Shown: positions 45,302 to 59,600 of the stretch, in pieces
Layout of the letters: each line of letters starts with the position of its first letter
Numbering within the stretch: the first letter of the stretch is position 1
Assembly (NCBI GenBank): GCA_013399855.1
Contig: VXAY01005880.1
Location: 890,372-954,371 of the forward strand
Source of the DNA: Oxyruncus cristatus
Taxonomy: Eukaryota; Chordata; Aves; Passeriformes; Cotingidae
Direction of reading: 5' to 3'
Length of the DNA stretch: 64,000 bases
Position numbers and translations under genes: made by a program
The notes under the pieces: model-generated
Database searches by the model: none
The model's input: the letters and a program-made list of their open reading frames with translations, nothing else
Told to the model about the DNA's origin: nothing

Positions 45302-48300
45302 AAAGGAAAAAACCCCCAGTTGTTTCTAGCATATTGTGAAAAGAAAATGTTCTTTGTGATCCTAGGCAGATCAGCTTACCTCAGTCCAGGCCAATGTGAC
45401 TCCTAAGAGTCATATATCTAATGCTATGTATTTTTTCAAACTTATTTCCAGATAAATTTTTAAAGTTGTTAGAAAATATACAGTCTATGAAGTCACACTG
45501 AAACATTATTGTTTTTTAATTAACTGTTCATTTTTTAGCCTGATTTCCTAGTGAAATGAGAATCATGCAATCATGTGTTGTGATCAGTCTGTCTGGTCAT
45601 CCCTCACCAACTGTCTTTCTGTTCGTGGTCGAACTGAACCCTAGATAAAAAGGGAAAATGAACGTGAGAGAGCAATGTTACTGTTTCAAGAACATAAGTA
45701 CGCAGGTGGAGGTGCAAAAGTCCACAAATACTTCCTATGAGTGGCCCAAGTAGAGGAAGTCTGGCAAATGAATTCATGTGTTGCCAGCAAAAGAAGAAGA
45801 GAGATGATAAGGGTGCCCCAGCCACAGCAACAAATTCAGTTGAAGATTACCATAAACCACAAAACACAGATTTGTAGAATATGAGGCATCACTGGTATTT
45901 ATACTCACATAACTACTTCATTTCCTTTCTCGACCCATCACAGAAAAAAAATATATGTAAGATCTTTGAATGGATGCAATGAGATTTTCACACGCAGCTT
46001 GGTCCAAATGCAAGCTGACCCTTTTCCCCCCATTGTGACGATGTGGAAAGGCTTTATAATAGCTTTTAATACAATTTACTCCAACTTTAGGAGCTCTTCC
46101 TCTGCCAGAAGAGTTTAATTGGCCATGAAATTCTGTGAGCTTTTGCATTGTGAGTTGACAGATGCATGGATTAATTTACCAGGAAAACCAAAGAATAAAT
46201 TAAAAGGTCTGAAAACAATTGAAGGGTCTGTAGCTATTTGTATCACTCTGAGAGCTTAGAGATAAATTCTGATGCTCATTTTGCTGTATGGCTAACCACT
46301 ATTGTACTTCACTGCAGTGCAAACCTAAAGAGAACTTAACTTTTTGACCATTTCTGTGATAAGGTGTTTAAAATTTCTGCTCAGAGTATCCTACAATGTC
46401 TTCAGGGAAAAAAATGCTTCCATGTGGGAAAGCATCTCTTTCCTTTCCTCTGAGCTGTCAGGTAACAGAGATCCACATACACATGGAGGTGAAACAGATG
46501 CAAAGGTTGTCTAGAGTGCTGCCAGGATAAATTCTGTAATGCCTGACACCTAGGTTAGCCATGTGAGCCACCTCATAAAGATATAAACTCCTGGGTTTCT
46601 CTGCTTTCTATTGCTGAAACAGACTAGAAAAGGAAGAGGCCAACAACTCTTTCCATCAATGGCTGAAGCATCCTACTAGACATGGGAGAGCTATGCTGTG
46701 CAAGTGAAAGTCCATGCACTACCCAAAAAGGTTTCAAAAGAGCTCTCATTTTCTAAGGAGAATAATAAATGTGAGGCTAGGGATTCTTGCACCTCACTTC
46801 CATTCCTTTACACATAGAATGCTCAAGGCGGTCCTGATGGTTTTAAGCCTTTCTTTGTAAAGGAGGAACTGAGGGTTCAATTTATTTTTGCTTGGCTGCA
46901 TTCAGAGTGAGATTTCTAGCTAGCTAGCTAAAGCATATTAGAAGGGGATAAGGTAAGTGGTGCTTTTCCTTCAGTGGCACTCTGAGCGTCTGTCTCTGAA
47001 TCTTGCATGGGTTCCAGCCTGGTCAGCCTGTGGGGAGGATGTCCAGAGTGTGCCTCACTGGGGAATTGCCCTCAGCAATCCCAGGGAAATATCAGAGGAA
47101 CCTCTATCTCTTGGTTGCCAGTTGGGTTTAGGCTGAGTGAGGTGTTGAGATGCTCCAGCAGCAGCTTTGCTTTTGCCTGAACCTCTCTGGAGTTTGCCTG
47201 CATGTAGCCACATGCTAACAATGCAGGAGCCTGGCTCCCTGCTGCTCATTTGATGGTTCCCAGAAATGCTACCAAAGGCAGAACTGAGCCATGACATGGA
47301 ACACTGAAGTTCCTCCTAGTGTGTGCAAGGCCATAGTGTTTGCAATGCTACTGCAATGTAATAATGACAGCATTTATGAGGAGGCATCTTTTCACATACT
47401 CAGTTGCAGGACAGAGGTCTTTGACCTTTCTCAGAACTGTCTTGCAAAACCTATTGCCACAAGACCTTTGTGGGATTCATGGAAGGGCTAGACAGTGATC
47501 TTGTGTAACTGGGAGCCCTCCAGTCTGCTTCTTTTGTTCTGTTTGTGCAGTGTGTAGGTGTGGAGCTATTCAGGACTTTGAGATGAGTGAGGTAGTGTTC
47601 GTAGGAGGAGCTTCCCAAATTACAGAGCCTGCACATAGAGCTGAACAGAGACTGTAGGTAAATTCAGGCCCTTCTCCTTTTCTACAAGTCACATCAACTC
47701 CAGCCATTAATTAATGTACTAAAGTCAGAACACAGCTCCACCGTGGGCCTCTCTGGGAAGGTCTGAGTGCTGGGAAAGAGATCATGCCAGCCATACCTGG
47801 GTTATGGGTGAGATCTGTTGCTTTCTACAGCAAATATGTCCATAGAGTCTCATTCTTGCTTGCCTTTATCTTCATAAAGTGGAAATACAGAATATGTAAA
47901 TACCCTGAGCTAGTAGTGAAGAAGATCTTGACGTAAGGAAAATATGAAAGGGCCTAAACAAACTTCTGCCTTGCCTGTTGGGGAGATAACTGCCTCTGGA
48001 TGCATGTTCCCTTTAGGAATGGGTTCCTGGACCCAGGGAACCAGAGGGCTGACTCAGAGTTGCCACAAATCATCCCAGATGTGCTCAGCCTATCTGATAC
48101 TCATGAACAGAGAGAACTCTCAGAAGCTGACTAGGGCATTCAGAAGAAATTGGGGTGGACTTCTTCCCCTGCTGGGTCCATGGTCAGTTGGACACATTCG
48201 CCCCTGCTTGTCCAAAGCAGTGTAGGACCAACTGCACAAAAAGGCAATACAGCACCAGTGGGTCGTCTGAGCCAGGAATGTCAAGAGTGACCTGAGAGGA

Positions 48301-50308
48301 TGGGGAAAATCGGAAGCAAACACCAATGAGAGGTTGGACCGTGCCTTATCCTTACTTGGACTCTGATACACCACTCTGCTAATCCTGCAGACATGGGGAT
48401 TTTTCTGCTGAATAATTACCAGCCCTTTAAAACATTATATATACTGGCTCAGTTCTTTGTGAGTACTTTTGTTATTCCTTTTGCTGCTCTGGCTGTGTTT
48501 TTCTTTCAGATGACACTATTGTTGGTGATGAAGACAAATATGCATTTGTTTTGATTTCTTCCTTAGTGTACACATAACTTACAATTGGAAAGCCTGGAAA
48601 GTCTGCAGGATAACCTCATAGATAGCTAAATCCTTTCAAAATGGCAATGAAAACACAATCTCCTAATCAGGAGGGAGAGTGTACTTTCAAATATAGTCCA
48701 AAAATGCTTTCTTGGATAACAGTACAATACCATGGTTTTTGTTCAACTCTCAGCCAGGGGTTCAGATTTCTCCCTGGGGTCCAGAAGTTGGAAATCACAA
48801 GCCACTTGGCATAATTTCATAAGGACCTCAAAGTATAGCTCCATTATCTCTAACTACAGGAATATATCCTCACATTCAGCTGTTTCTGAATCTCTACCTG
48901 AAGCACTGCAGGAAATCGATGAGGGAACAACAGGGCAACCAGCTAGTGTATGGCAAAAACCAGGGATCTTCAGCACAGAGAGGATTGGAACCACAGCCTT
49001 CCTTAACTGGAGTTGAAAAGAACGTATTATCAAGAGAGAGGATCCTTGGAACATAAAGGCAACGTTATTAGCTCTTCTACAGCAGCATTTAAATGGTAAT
49101 TTAACCTTTGCCTGAGAGAATAGATTAAAGGAAGAACTCAGAGCAGCCTTTTCTTTATTTTCTTCAGTTACTCCTGGCTCATGCATTTGCATTTCTGTCT
49201 CTGCTCAGAAGCAGAGCTATGGAAATTGAAGTCTCCAGGAAGTTCCTTCCTCTCTTCCTCCTTTTACCCTGTAATTTAGGCACCTGTCTGCTTTCCTCTT
49301 AGGAAAAGAGAAAAATTTCCCTCTAGGGCTGGCAAATGCTGCCACAGATAAGAATGAGGAGGGAGCCACAATGGGTGGGATGGGCAGCGCACGTGACAGT
49401 CCAGGACTATTTCCTTAGCTTTCCAGTCTACTGTCAATATGACAAATAGTTGCTTTTGGTCTTGCTCATGTGGAAAACTTCCACTGAAATTGCAATTTCT
49501 ACAAAATCTTAATTATTTTTCATAACTATCTTCTATTTCTGTATGTGCTCTTCAGGAAAGTCAAACTCTCTTTTGTTTTGGCATTTTTTTAAGAAGTGTT
49601 CCATTAAGTGCATTCTGAGAACTGCAGCGGGTGTTAAGGGAACCCTTGCAGACACATTATAGGAGGTATAGTTTGTCTAGGAAGTTCGATCCAATGGGTA
49701 AAATGAACAACAGAAGGCAGTGGACTACCAAGACCTTGTCAAGGCACTTAGTGTGACTTCAGTTGAACTGGCCTTCAGTGATATGCATTGGTATAAGAAT
49801 GAAATATTGGGATTTGGAAATAGTCAAACACTTTCTTTTAGGTGATAAAATTGAAACGGTTTTGCATTACATTTAGGAAAATATTTTGGGGGAACTTGAG
49901 ATTCCTCCAATAATATTAATGCATTACCTTTCATTCTGATTAGAGACAAAACATATATGAAATTTTTCAGGGGGAAAATAATCTGAATTTCTCTTCATTA
50001 GGTGAGTAATTTTTTTAACTTTCACTTGTATAAGAACATTTAACACTCACAAAAACTTGTGAGAGAACTCCAAGGCTCCACAGGAAGCTGCACACAGAGC
50101 GTTGTCTTGGCCATGAAGAGATACTATCTATCTTCAGCCCATGTTTGCTTTACTGCCACCAAAGGATCTCCTGTGATCAGTAAGAGGGCAGAATTTACAA
50201 CATACAATATCTTTCCCACAGTGATCAAGTGGAGTACGCTTACTCAGAGCAATTTCATTTCAAACCTAAAACAATGTAACAGGGGATAAACAGAGTATTT
50301 CTCTGTAG

Positions 50309-50400
50309 GTCACAGAATAATAGGTTGGAAAGGACCTTTAAGATCACTGAGCCCAACCAGACTACTCCCAAATAGACACTATGGTCAACTCATAGTATCA
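50309..50400 (-). mobile_element. Short CR1 3' fragment
   Basis: The text gtcacagaataataggttgg, aaaggacctttaagatcact, gagcccaacc is the antisense CR1 3' end (atagaatcataggttggaaaggacctttaagatcatc...). It continues weakly to cactatggtc near 50390. Only about 80-90 bp are recognisable. Confidence 0.65.
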
Positions 50401-50835
50401 GTTTGTCTGGGTGTATCAAATGAGCTCTTATCCAGCCAATTCCCATTGATAAGCACCCATTTCTCAAATATTACCAGAATTAAATGGTGATTCCTTTGAG
50501 GGCAATCTGGCAAAGAAGCTAAGTGTGGACTAACCACATGGATATGGCAGAAGGGCTTCTGAGAGTATTGCACTGAACAGCCTGTGCCTTTCTTCTCCTA
50601 GCTCCAATATGAATCAGAAGGTGATGCACTCTCTAGATGAGGTTTCAGTCAGTTTGGGACAGATACTGGACATTTTCAAGTCCAGCTCTAAAGCTGAAAT
50701 GATTTTAAGAAGGGGGGGGATGGAAGTCTTAATAAGACAGACAACTCTAGCAGTTATTCCACTTGCCACCCCATCCCACAAGTCTTTCAATCACCACTTA
50801 CAAGAGTACAAACACATATTGTAAAGTCAGTGTAG

Positions 50836-50972
50836 TCACAGAGTCACAGAATATTCTGAGTTGGAAGAGACCCACAAGGATCATCAAGTTCAACTCTTAA
50901 GTGAATGGCCTGTACGAGGATCGAACCTGTGACTTGGTGTTATTAGCATCATGCTCTAACCAACTTAATAAG
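50836..50972 (-). mobile_element. tRNA-Ile-derived SINE with CR1-like tail (TguSINE1 type)
   Basis: Read on the minus strand from about 50972, the head aligns with tRNA-Ile(AAU): aagttggttagagcatgatg, then ctaataacaccaag including the anticodon-loop region gctAATaac, and the exact pol III B-box ggttcgatcc, ending in gtacaggcca. A short linker with cacttaagagtt is followed by a tail (ttgatgatccttgtgggtct, ctcagaatattctgtgactc) matching a CR1 3' end. The tail presumably lets CR1 reverse transcriptase mobilise the element. A-box pairing positions are eroded (ttattaagttgg), so the internal promoter is probably dead. Length is about 137 bp. TguSINE1 is, from memory, restricted to passerines, so this copy also suggests the host lineage. 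Confidence 0.88.
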
Positions 50973-53900
50973 TGAAGAATTGTGGTGTCCTTTAGTAGAG
51001 AACTGTTAGAATGGGAGAATCTTTATATATATACATGTCTTTCCCAAATGCATCAATAACCTTTCATGATTAGAAGGAAGTGTTTCACCTCAGAATTGAT
51101 TTTAAAGCAATTTACTATTATTTTTATTCTGGCAATAAATATCTTCAGTGTCTCGTTCCATGCACTTGTTTTCTTTCCCAAAAGAATGGTCTTAATTATT
51201 ATTTGTTGTTATTGTTATTAGTGTTACCTTGAAGAAAGGAGTGTAAATATGCATCAATTCTTCAAAAGATGATTTTGCAGTGTCAGCTGAGTACCAGCCA
51301 GGCTCTAAGAAACAAGACACCCTAGGTTTGTAGCAACAAACCCAGAAGAGTTTGCAAACCTCTGCTTCCACGTATGCTCTCTGACCATGTCCTCCCATCC
51401 TCTCAGAGAAGGGTTCAGGTAAGCACACTAATACCTTTCCCCTCCATCAATCCTCATGCCCCAGGTACTCTGCAATAGCACCAAGCACAGGTTAGATAAA
51501 GCCATTGAGGGCCTGGAGGTTCCACCCACCATTACACACAACCAGGTTTCCTATTTACTTCTCATACCTCAGAAATCTTGAAAACCTGATGCATACAAAT
51601 TAAACCAGCAGTGGGATTTAGGGCTGGATGTAATGAGTATTGTAAACAACTTTTTAACTCTGGGCCTTACGGCTGAAAACTGACCTACCAGCATCATCAT
51701 ATTCATCTTGCTTAGCCTAGCTGCTCCCAAATTTATCTGACACAGCTAATATTAGGATGTGTTTGTGTGCATGTGTGCCCAAAGGAAAAGAAACCTCGGC
51801 TGAAAATGAATTATTGTCATTTTCTACCAGGAAAAAGCCTGCAAAGTCTGCTTAGTGTTTGGTTAGCCATCGTTCAGAGAACTTTCTGACTCAAGGATTC
51901 TTTGATGTTCAAAACCAGTCTAAGTGTGGAAAGGGTAGGTAAACACACTGATGAAGTGATAGGGTAAAAAAATTCATAGAAACGTCAGGGGAATTTAGAG
52001 GTATAAATTTGGGGTGACACATGAAAATGGAGAGTTATGAAGCACACCCATTGCCCTATTAATATAGTATCTTATACTGACCTGTTTTGAATGAGTTTTG
52101 CAATTAAATGAAGTCTTTTCTATGTAATATGCTGACGTATAGCAAAAAAAAAAAAAAAAAAATCCCAGTCTTGCAACCAGTCTGTGATACCTTTTTTGTA
52201 GATGAGTAATGCTTTGCTGTTTGGATGCCTTGAATATGGCTACCAATCTGTATCAGGGTGGTATTGTCTCGTTATACAGAATAACATCATCAGGTTTTAT
52301 TTTACTAATTCAGTGACAGTTCTTTGTTGAGGATTTTTTACTTTGGATGTTTGTGTTTCTCAGAGGACCAGCAAAGCACACATTTTCCCTGGAAACATAC
52401 AGCTGGCAGAGACAGCCAATATCCCTCTGAAGCAAGTTTCTGCTGCCTGGGGGTCTATGCTTTAAGATTTGTGGCTAATGCTGCAAGAGGATTTAGATGC
52501 TGTATGCAAAAACATGGATCTCAAATTCTCAGATATGCTGCCACTGGGCCCTGGTGGCACCTGCCATCCCCAGCAACCTTTGTGCTCAAGTGAATTTTCC
52601 CAGATGCATCAGGATCTGCTTTTGCAGACAGGAGCACGTCAACCTTGTTCAAGAACACCTTGTTCACAAAAAGGAGGGAATAGAAAATAGGCCTTGGGGA
52701 AGGGACACAAGGGAAGAGACATGAAGAGAAGTTGCAGATGATGGGGCAGAGCCATTCATGTCTGAATCTGGGACTGAGTAGAGCAAAAGGAGCTGCCTCC
52801 TGAAATGAAGGCTAATGATGTGGTCAAAGGGAAAAGACCAGTAACAAAGAAGGGGGGCACTGAAGCAGTCTGTAACACACAGTTTGATATTTTATATCTG
52901 ATTTCAACCATTATTTAATTAAATGGGACCAACCTATCTCCAGCACAGCTCTGCCTGCATATACTCAGTACGGGACCTGTCTTGACTACAGTGATATCAC
53001 CTCAGGATCTGCCTTGCTTGTCCTTTATAGTCCTGTGTTGTCTGACTTCCAGGCCAGCTTGCTAGTGAGAGTAGCACTATTTATTTATTTACTGATTTGG
53101 TGGTGTGGTTTTACTGAGGTGGTGTGAGCTCAGCACAACCAGTAGTGATGGCAAGTTTATGTGTGCTGGCTCTCCCCTCCTAGTCAGCCCTGCAGATCGG
53201 TCCAGTCAGGGCCTGGGGGCCATGGGCTTGATTTCCTCCACTGCCTGAGGTATCAAGGCTCTAAATGTTGAGCTAATGGACAGGAGGATAATGGGGTGTG
53301 AACCCCACCTTCTCTATTAGATGTTGATTGGGAGAGATTTTAAAGGGTCTAAATGACCAACTCTAGAAAAAAAAAAAATAATTAGAACTGTGGTTTCTAA
53401 GTGGAAGGAAACATATCCAGACAAGAATAAAGTACTCAAGTCCTTATCAGAAACAGCATTTAAGACCCAGTTTTCTATGTAACATATTCTATTAGTGAGA
53501 TAAGGTGTCTCCCCACGCAACTTGCTGGGAATTGTCCTTTTACCTCCATTAACAGTATCATGGTTTAGCCCACAGGCACCCTCAGCATCAAACACATTAT
53601 GCAGGACTGATCCACAGAAACAGAGAAACTGTCCTACGGCAAGCCTTTCCATTATTTTTGGTAGTAATGAATAGGCTACTGAGACTAGTCTCTGGTTCCT
53701 GGTATGCATCCTTTTGTTTCCAACATACACAAGAAAGATGAAGTAAAGCACCTCCTAAATGCTTACTCTGGCTGCAATAGAAGTGGCATTTATTATGGAG
53801 TAAAAATGCCAATATTCACATGTGTGATGCATTTACATATCTACAGGTAACCATGATAAAACCAGAGTTAAAGAGACCTGAATCAAAGGAGGAAAAGCAT

Positions 53901-56614
53901 GCAGGAAAACAAGGAAGACTGTTGCAGAGAAGGAGTCCTCAGGTTAACTTCACAGCTTCTTACCTGCACATATTTATAATCCATGCTGGTGAGGAATCAC
54001 AGGGGGTTTATAGATACACAGAACCTCTGGATATAAAGCACAGGAGCTGCTGGTGCACTGCAGGGACCTCACATCTGGCCAGGCTCAATACAAGACAAAG
54101 AATACGGGAGAAGATGCAGGGTTAGGTATCATAGAGTTTCAGACTGCAATGCCAAAGGAAACAGAGTGAGATGCTATAGTTACATGCAAAGGGAAGCCAC
54201 TTTTAAAAGTCAGTGAGAGGTAGACATTTCTGGATGCCAGAATCTCTACGTGGTCAGAGTCTTTATGGATTGCCCAGCAATACAGGCACCTCAAAAGCGC
54301 CTTACTACCTATGTGGTTCTTGCTGCAATTAATCCTTGGAGTAAATTCCCTCAGATGAATGGAATTGCAGTGGGGCTGCCCTGCCTGGGTGACTGCCCAG
54401 TGGCACTCCACCCTGCCCTGCATGCTTAGCCTGTTACTCATGCTGTGCCTTGGGACACTGGAGGCTTGCAGACTACTAGCTCCGCTGCTGCTTTTCTTTT
54501 TTCCACATCTTTTTCTGATCTCCAATCCTAGTGCAGGTCTCTTCTCACCCTGCTCACTCATTTTCCTTCTGCCTCTGCTGTCTTGTTTGCTTGGCCTGCA
54601 TGTTAGTTCTGTGAGCATGGGCAAGAGTATCTTCATGCACAGCCTGGTTCTGCTCTGTGCGTAAGTGCCCTCAATGCAATTGCATTCTTCCTATTTCCTT
54701 GCTTTCCTGCAAAATAACAAAATCTCTGCGCTCAGATCTAAAGATTAGTGATTCTGCCTCTGGCTTTGCATGTTCTGATCCTGTGAAATCATCATACCAA
54801 GTGCCATGCATTTTGCAGGAAACCTGCATACTCTTCAAGTTCCAAATCATCTTCCTCCTAAAGACCTGTATTTATTAATTAGGAGTAATCCCTTGTAATT
54901 ATGAGGAAATATACAGAATGTCTTCCATCTCTGCATGTCTGCAGAGAATATTTCACTAAGTATATAACCTTTGGCACCAGAGACCTGCTTTTGGGAGAAT
55001 TAGATATCAGAACATATTTGTTTGAGCCTTTAGCCCCCAGGATGTTCACCAAGACAAAAGTCACTTTTCAAGGTCATCTCAGACCTCATGACCTTTAGGC
55101 CCACTCCAGAATTTGAAGACTTCCTGGTTAAATAAGGTTTATCATTGTTTGAAAGAATTTGGCCTCTGGCAAGTAAAGGTGAAAAGTCATCTATATTTGA
55201 ATGTTTTCTGTATAAATGCTTGGCTGCTGCCCATGATTTTAAAGTCATCCACCATACTTATAGCATAAAAAAACCTGTGAAAGGCACAGGAATTCTCTAG
55301 CACAATTCGAAAGCCATCAAGTGTGCCGTTAATGAAAAACCAAAGGGGCAGATTCAGTCCCTCTTTATGCATGGGTCAATTGGGAATTGATTTGTTGAAG
55401 GCTATGAAGTTACTCTGGATCTAGGTCTGAAAATTAAGGTCGGAGAACCTGGAGAAGGGAGCAGGCTGTGCCACATTTACATCCCTGCTGACACAGCTGT
55501 AGAGCAGCATATGTGAAGCTGATACTGGAGGCAAGTACTGCTTATTTATTCTGTCATCTCCTGTTGTCAGTGGCGTGCTCAGCGGCGGACTTCTGTTCAC
55601 ATGTAAACCCAGTGAAGACTGAAGCTGCGAGAGGTCAGATGCTGCTGTCAGTAAGACCAGTACATCACCTTGGGGTGAGTGAGGCAGATTTTGATCAGAG
55701 TTGCACAATTTTCCCACTGAAATCACACTACTACCTGCAGAGGTGTGAGAGCCCAGAGTCACAGCGGTGTGACTGAAGTCAGCACCTGACACATGGGAGT
55801 TTCTCTGACTCATCCAAGGCAACGCTGATTCTCCAGGTTCACATTAGTGCACTTTCAAATCAAAATTCATTGAAATGGGCTTAAATAGATACAATCCCAC
55901 ATGTAGAGTGACTCCATCTGTTTAAGGAAAGAGACTAGTCAGCTCTGTGGATGAATTTTTTCCTTTATTTCCCTGTGCGTTTGCAGTGTCTGTGTCCCCT
56001 GGGTTACCTCCTACTAGCACAACTACCGGGAGTCTGAAGATATTGGGATGTTTTCAAATCCATCTGGATTCTCTCTGTGGTAATAACATACAGGTGAGAC
56101 CAGGATGAGGTAGAGCTCTGCCTAGTCTCCTTATGCCTGTAAAGAAGGAGTGGCACAGGTTGCTTTACAATGTAAGTCCTGACAGGCTCTGAAACACTAG
56201 CCGTTTCCCAGAAGTGGATTGTCATGGGGCCAATAGCCCTGTACTCCTGCTCCTTCGTGCCAGCACTTTCCATTGACATCATGTTGAATGTGCTTCCAGA
56301 AAGCACTGGAGACATGGGAACCTTTGAATGAGATACCACCAGAGAGCTCCTGCTGCCCCTCAGCCCATGCTGGATCTCTTCTCTCCGAGATGTGGCTGGC
56401 AGTGTTCAGAGCCCTTTGCTGTGTGCAAAGCAGTACCAGGGAGATGGCGATGCGCTGTGCTGAGCCGCATCTCGGTTGTGGGGCCAATCAGCAGTGGGTA
56501 GGTTTGTGTGGGGAGAACATGCACTGGAAATATATAATTGCTGGATTTGGGTTTTATTTCAATGAAGAAAAAGGATTTCACCAAGGGATCACCCTATGTG
56601 CTGCACGGCAAGGC

Positions 56615-56658
<44 letters not shown>

Positions 56659-59600
56659 AGCCCTTTGTTAAAATCTTGGCAGCACATCTTTGTCGGGAAG
56701 ACAGAACTGCTCTGTGCTGAAGCTGGGGTTGGCACATCTTCCCAGCATTCGGGGCAGGCAAAGGCGGTGGGGAAGGCTGCCATCTCATGGTGAGCCTCGC
56801 ATGGCTCCAGCACTCTCAGCTCACCTTCCCTGTAGCCCGTTTCCAGGCCAGGTTGCTCCCGAGGAGCAACGAATCATTTCTACAGCTCCAGAAGTAGACG
56901 ATGCCTTTTGCCATGGGTTTTGTGCTATAACTTTGAGACCAGTTCTGCCAGAGGCTAGAGGTTACTGTCTCTTGCCTTGTCCACATTTTATGTGTGAGCA
57001 AGATGGTAGTTAACGGAAAACCATGGGGGCAAGATAATTGCCCGTCTGAGAAGAGGATGATTGTTGCAGATGGGTTTAGTGGCAACTTTAGGCTGATACG
57101 CTATTGCCTGTGACAGCAGCTTTTCTGAATCACAGTCCTGAATGGAAACTCCCCTGGAACCACTTGTGGGTTACAACTCATAATTTTGGGATTCTTTGGT
57201 ATTCGTCACTAACCTTCTGCTGCAGCTCACACATCCTACGCTCTCACGCTCGCTGTCTGCCCTCCGCCTACTGAAAACGTACCAGCGCTCACCCAACACA
57301 AGCTGGATGCTCCCTCTCCAGTCCATGGGATGTGGCAGGCCTGTGGAAGGCTTCAAGTTGTTTCCAGAAGTCTCCAGAAAACTCTGAACATAAATCTGTG
57401 ACTGAAAGGTTCAGCTTTGGCCAATGAGACCTTCTACACAGAAAGAAAGAAAGAGTCCTTGCTGATCACAGGGAGTCCAGAATGGCAGTGTGGGAGCAGG
57501 CAGGTGGCCAGCATCCATGCTGAGAGCAAAAGGGGATAGAACAGAAGGGGGATTTTTAAGGGTAATAAAGGTCACTTTTTCAGGGAAATGGTTAGAAATT
57601 TTATCACTGTAAGTGCTTTGGATGAGTCTGTGGTGAGGAAAGGGAGAAACTGCATTTTAAAATACTGTCCAAGTCACACCAGCATTAACAGCTGTCTAAA
57701 ATATGTGCTGAATATGCACACCCTGGACATGTGTATGAATATGGCTTCTCAGAAGTGAATGGGCCTTACCCATGACCCTGGCTCTTGTAACTGCACTCCT
57801 GAGTCCTACATTTGGAGATCTCAGTAACGCTGTACACTTGAAGGAAGAGAATAAAATTTTTCAATTGGAGGTTCTGGCTGGAGAGAACATCTATATTGAA
57901 TCTTAATTTTCCTGAAAATGAGAATTATTTTATTTTTAAAAGCTGCTTTTTGCAGTGGTGGAAGTGAGTGCTGTGCATAAGCATAGGATGTGAATCAGAC
58001 CACTGTCAGCTGAAGGGGTCCAGGCTGCTGTACCTTACACATGTTTCACTTGTGGGGTTTTTGAATAGTTTAGAAACAAGAGAGAGGAGAAGCTAACTTT
58101 CACTTCCTGAAATATAGTAATATTTTGTGAAGAATATGTGCTCCATTCAAAACCTTCACAACCTTAATTTCAGTCAGCAAATGGAATAAAGGTGTCAAAA
58201 GACGCTCCAGTAATGAAAGGGAAATTGTTACATTTTACATGAGGATTTTTCTAATTTCTTTTGTGTTTCTGCACAGATATAGAAGGCCAAGCCTCTCCCG
58301 ATGTCTTTTCATGTTGTATCTTAATCATATGTTTCTGTCCTGCTTCCCCAAACCCTTCCCCACAGTTCCAATTTTACTGCTTCTCAGCTTGGTGTGTTTG
58401 CTTATAATGACCGAAATCACTTCCTTTCCTTCCGAAAAGGAAAAAAAAGAAAACAACACCCATCCATTTTTAGATAGAAGCCACAGGCTCAATTGAATCT
58501 GCTCACTGGAAAAGCAGCTGGGAAGGACACAGCAGCAAACAGCTGGGAGTGGGCAGGTGTTGGAAGCTCTTAGTCAGGTTTGTCATGGAAAGCCATAATG
58601 TGCAATTACAGGTCAAAGAACAGGGTAGCACACACTGCCAGGAGCATCATGCAGTTGGGCAGTCGCTGTGTGGACTGCTGTGGGAGCTAGCAGGGCTTGG
58701 TTAGCTTTTTGAATATTTGAGGGATCAAATAAATGCAAGAACTGGAGCTAGGAGGGGGATAGGAGAGCTTAACTGGTTGATGGTGAGATGAGAGGGAGGG
58801 AGAGGAGGAGGACTGTGCAGCTGACAGCCAGGGAGCTGCTGGCCTGGCTTGGCCATCTCACCAACCCTCACTTCCATGCATCCCATGAAGTGCCTGGGTT
58901 AAGGGAGCTAAACATGGGTTGCTAATGCTGCTTCTTACATCCCCTGTTTTAAATTAGCCTGCATATGTAGTAAGGTGCATGTGAACATCTGGTTCTTCTG
59001 ATGCTTCTGGAATGGGAATGGGAAGTCAGCATCTGTTAAATGCTGGGACAGCTGGAAAAAATTGGACAGTTTGGCTTGAGCTGGCACTGAACAGCAAACC
59101 CAAAGAGAAACACACTCAAGCATATAGGGGAGAGGAATGAAATGCTATTTACACTCTGTCCTCACATAAGAGCAACTGCAAAGCAAGTTACACTGCAAAT
59201 GGGGAACCAGCTCTTGAGGGCCTGAGCTAGCAGGGCATTTTCAACAGTGTCTCCTGTAGGAAGCAGATGGGAGCTGAATTATGTTGAGAAAGAGTCCAAG
59301 TTCCCAGATCACTGAAAGAGTCTTCTGGCCACCCAAGTGTGAGCTTTCCCAAGAAAAGGGTGCCATGTAAAGGCAACAATTTCAGACTAGCCTCAAAAGG
59401 CACTATCTTAACATTAGCAACAGCTGGTTTATGAAAAGTTCTCTTTTTTTTCTCACTGTAGAACACAAGATTTATTTGCTGAATTCTTGGGTACCAATTG
59501 CAAGCAGGCATGCTTGACCAGGCCTTTTGCACTCCAGTGTTTGGGACACCATGGTGCTTCAGGGGTCCTCTTGGGTCTTCCAGATCTGGAGCTGTTTTGC

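Larger units (their letters stand above)
40331..50308. other. Mostly unique non-coding DNA
   Basis: No gene was identified. The stretch holds an 11-bp-arm hairpin at 43228-43257, a pure A40 run at 45260-45299, and a TAAT/E-box-rich segment at about 44580-44760. The 187-codon minus frame at 41846-41283 and the 93-codon plus frame at 47944-48225 carry no recognised domain. Confidence 0.5.

Noticed and set aside
50888..50972. A functional tRNA-Ile gene
   Set aside because: The acceptor stem and A-box are eroded and the sequence runs directly into a CR1-like tail, so it is a SINE and not a tRNA gene.
54139..54636. 165-codon minus-strand frame
   Set aside because: No recognisable motif, with an equally open plus-strand frame opposite.
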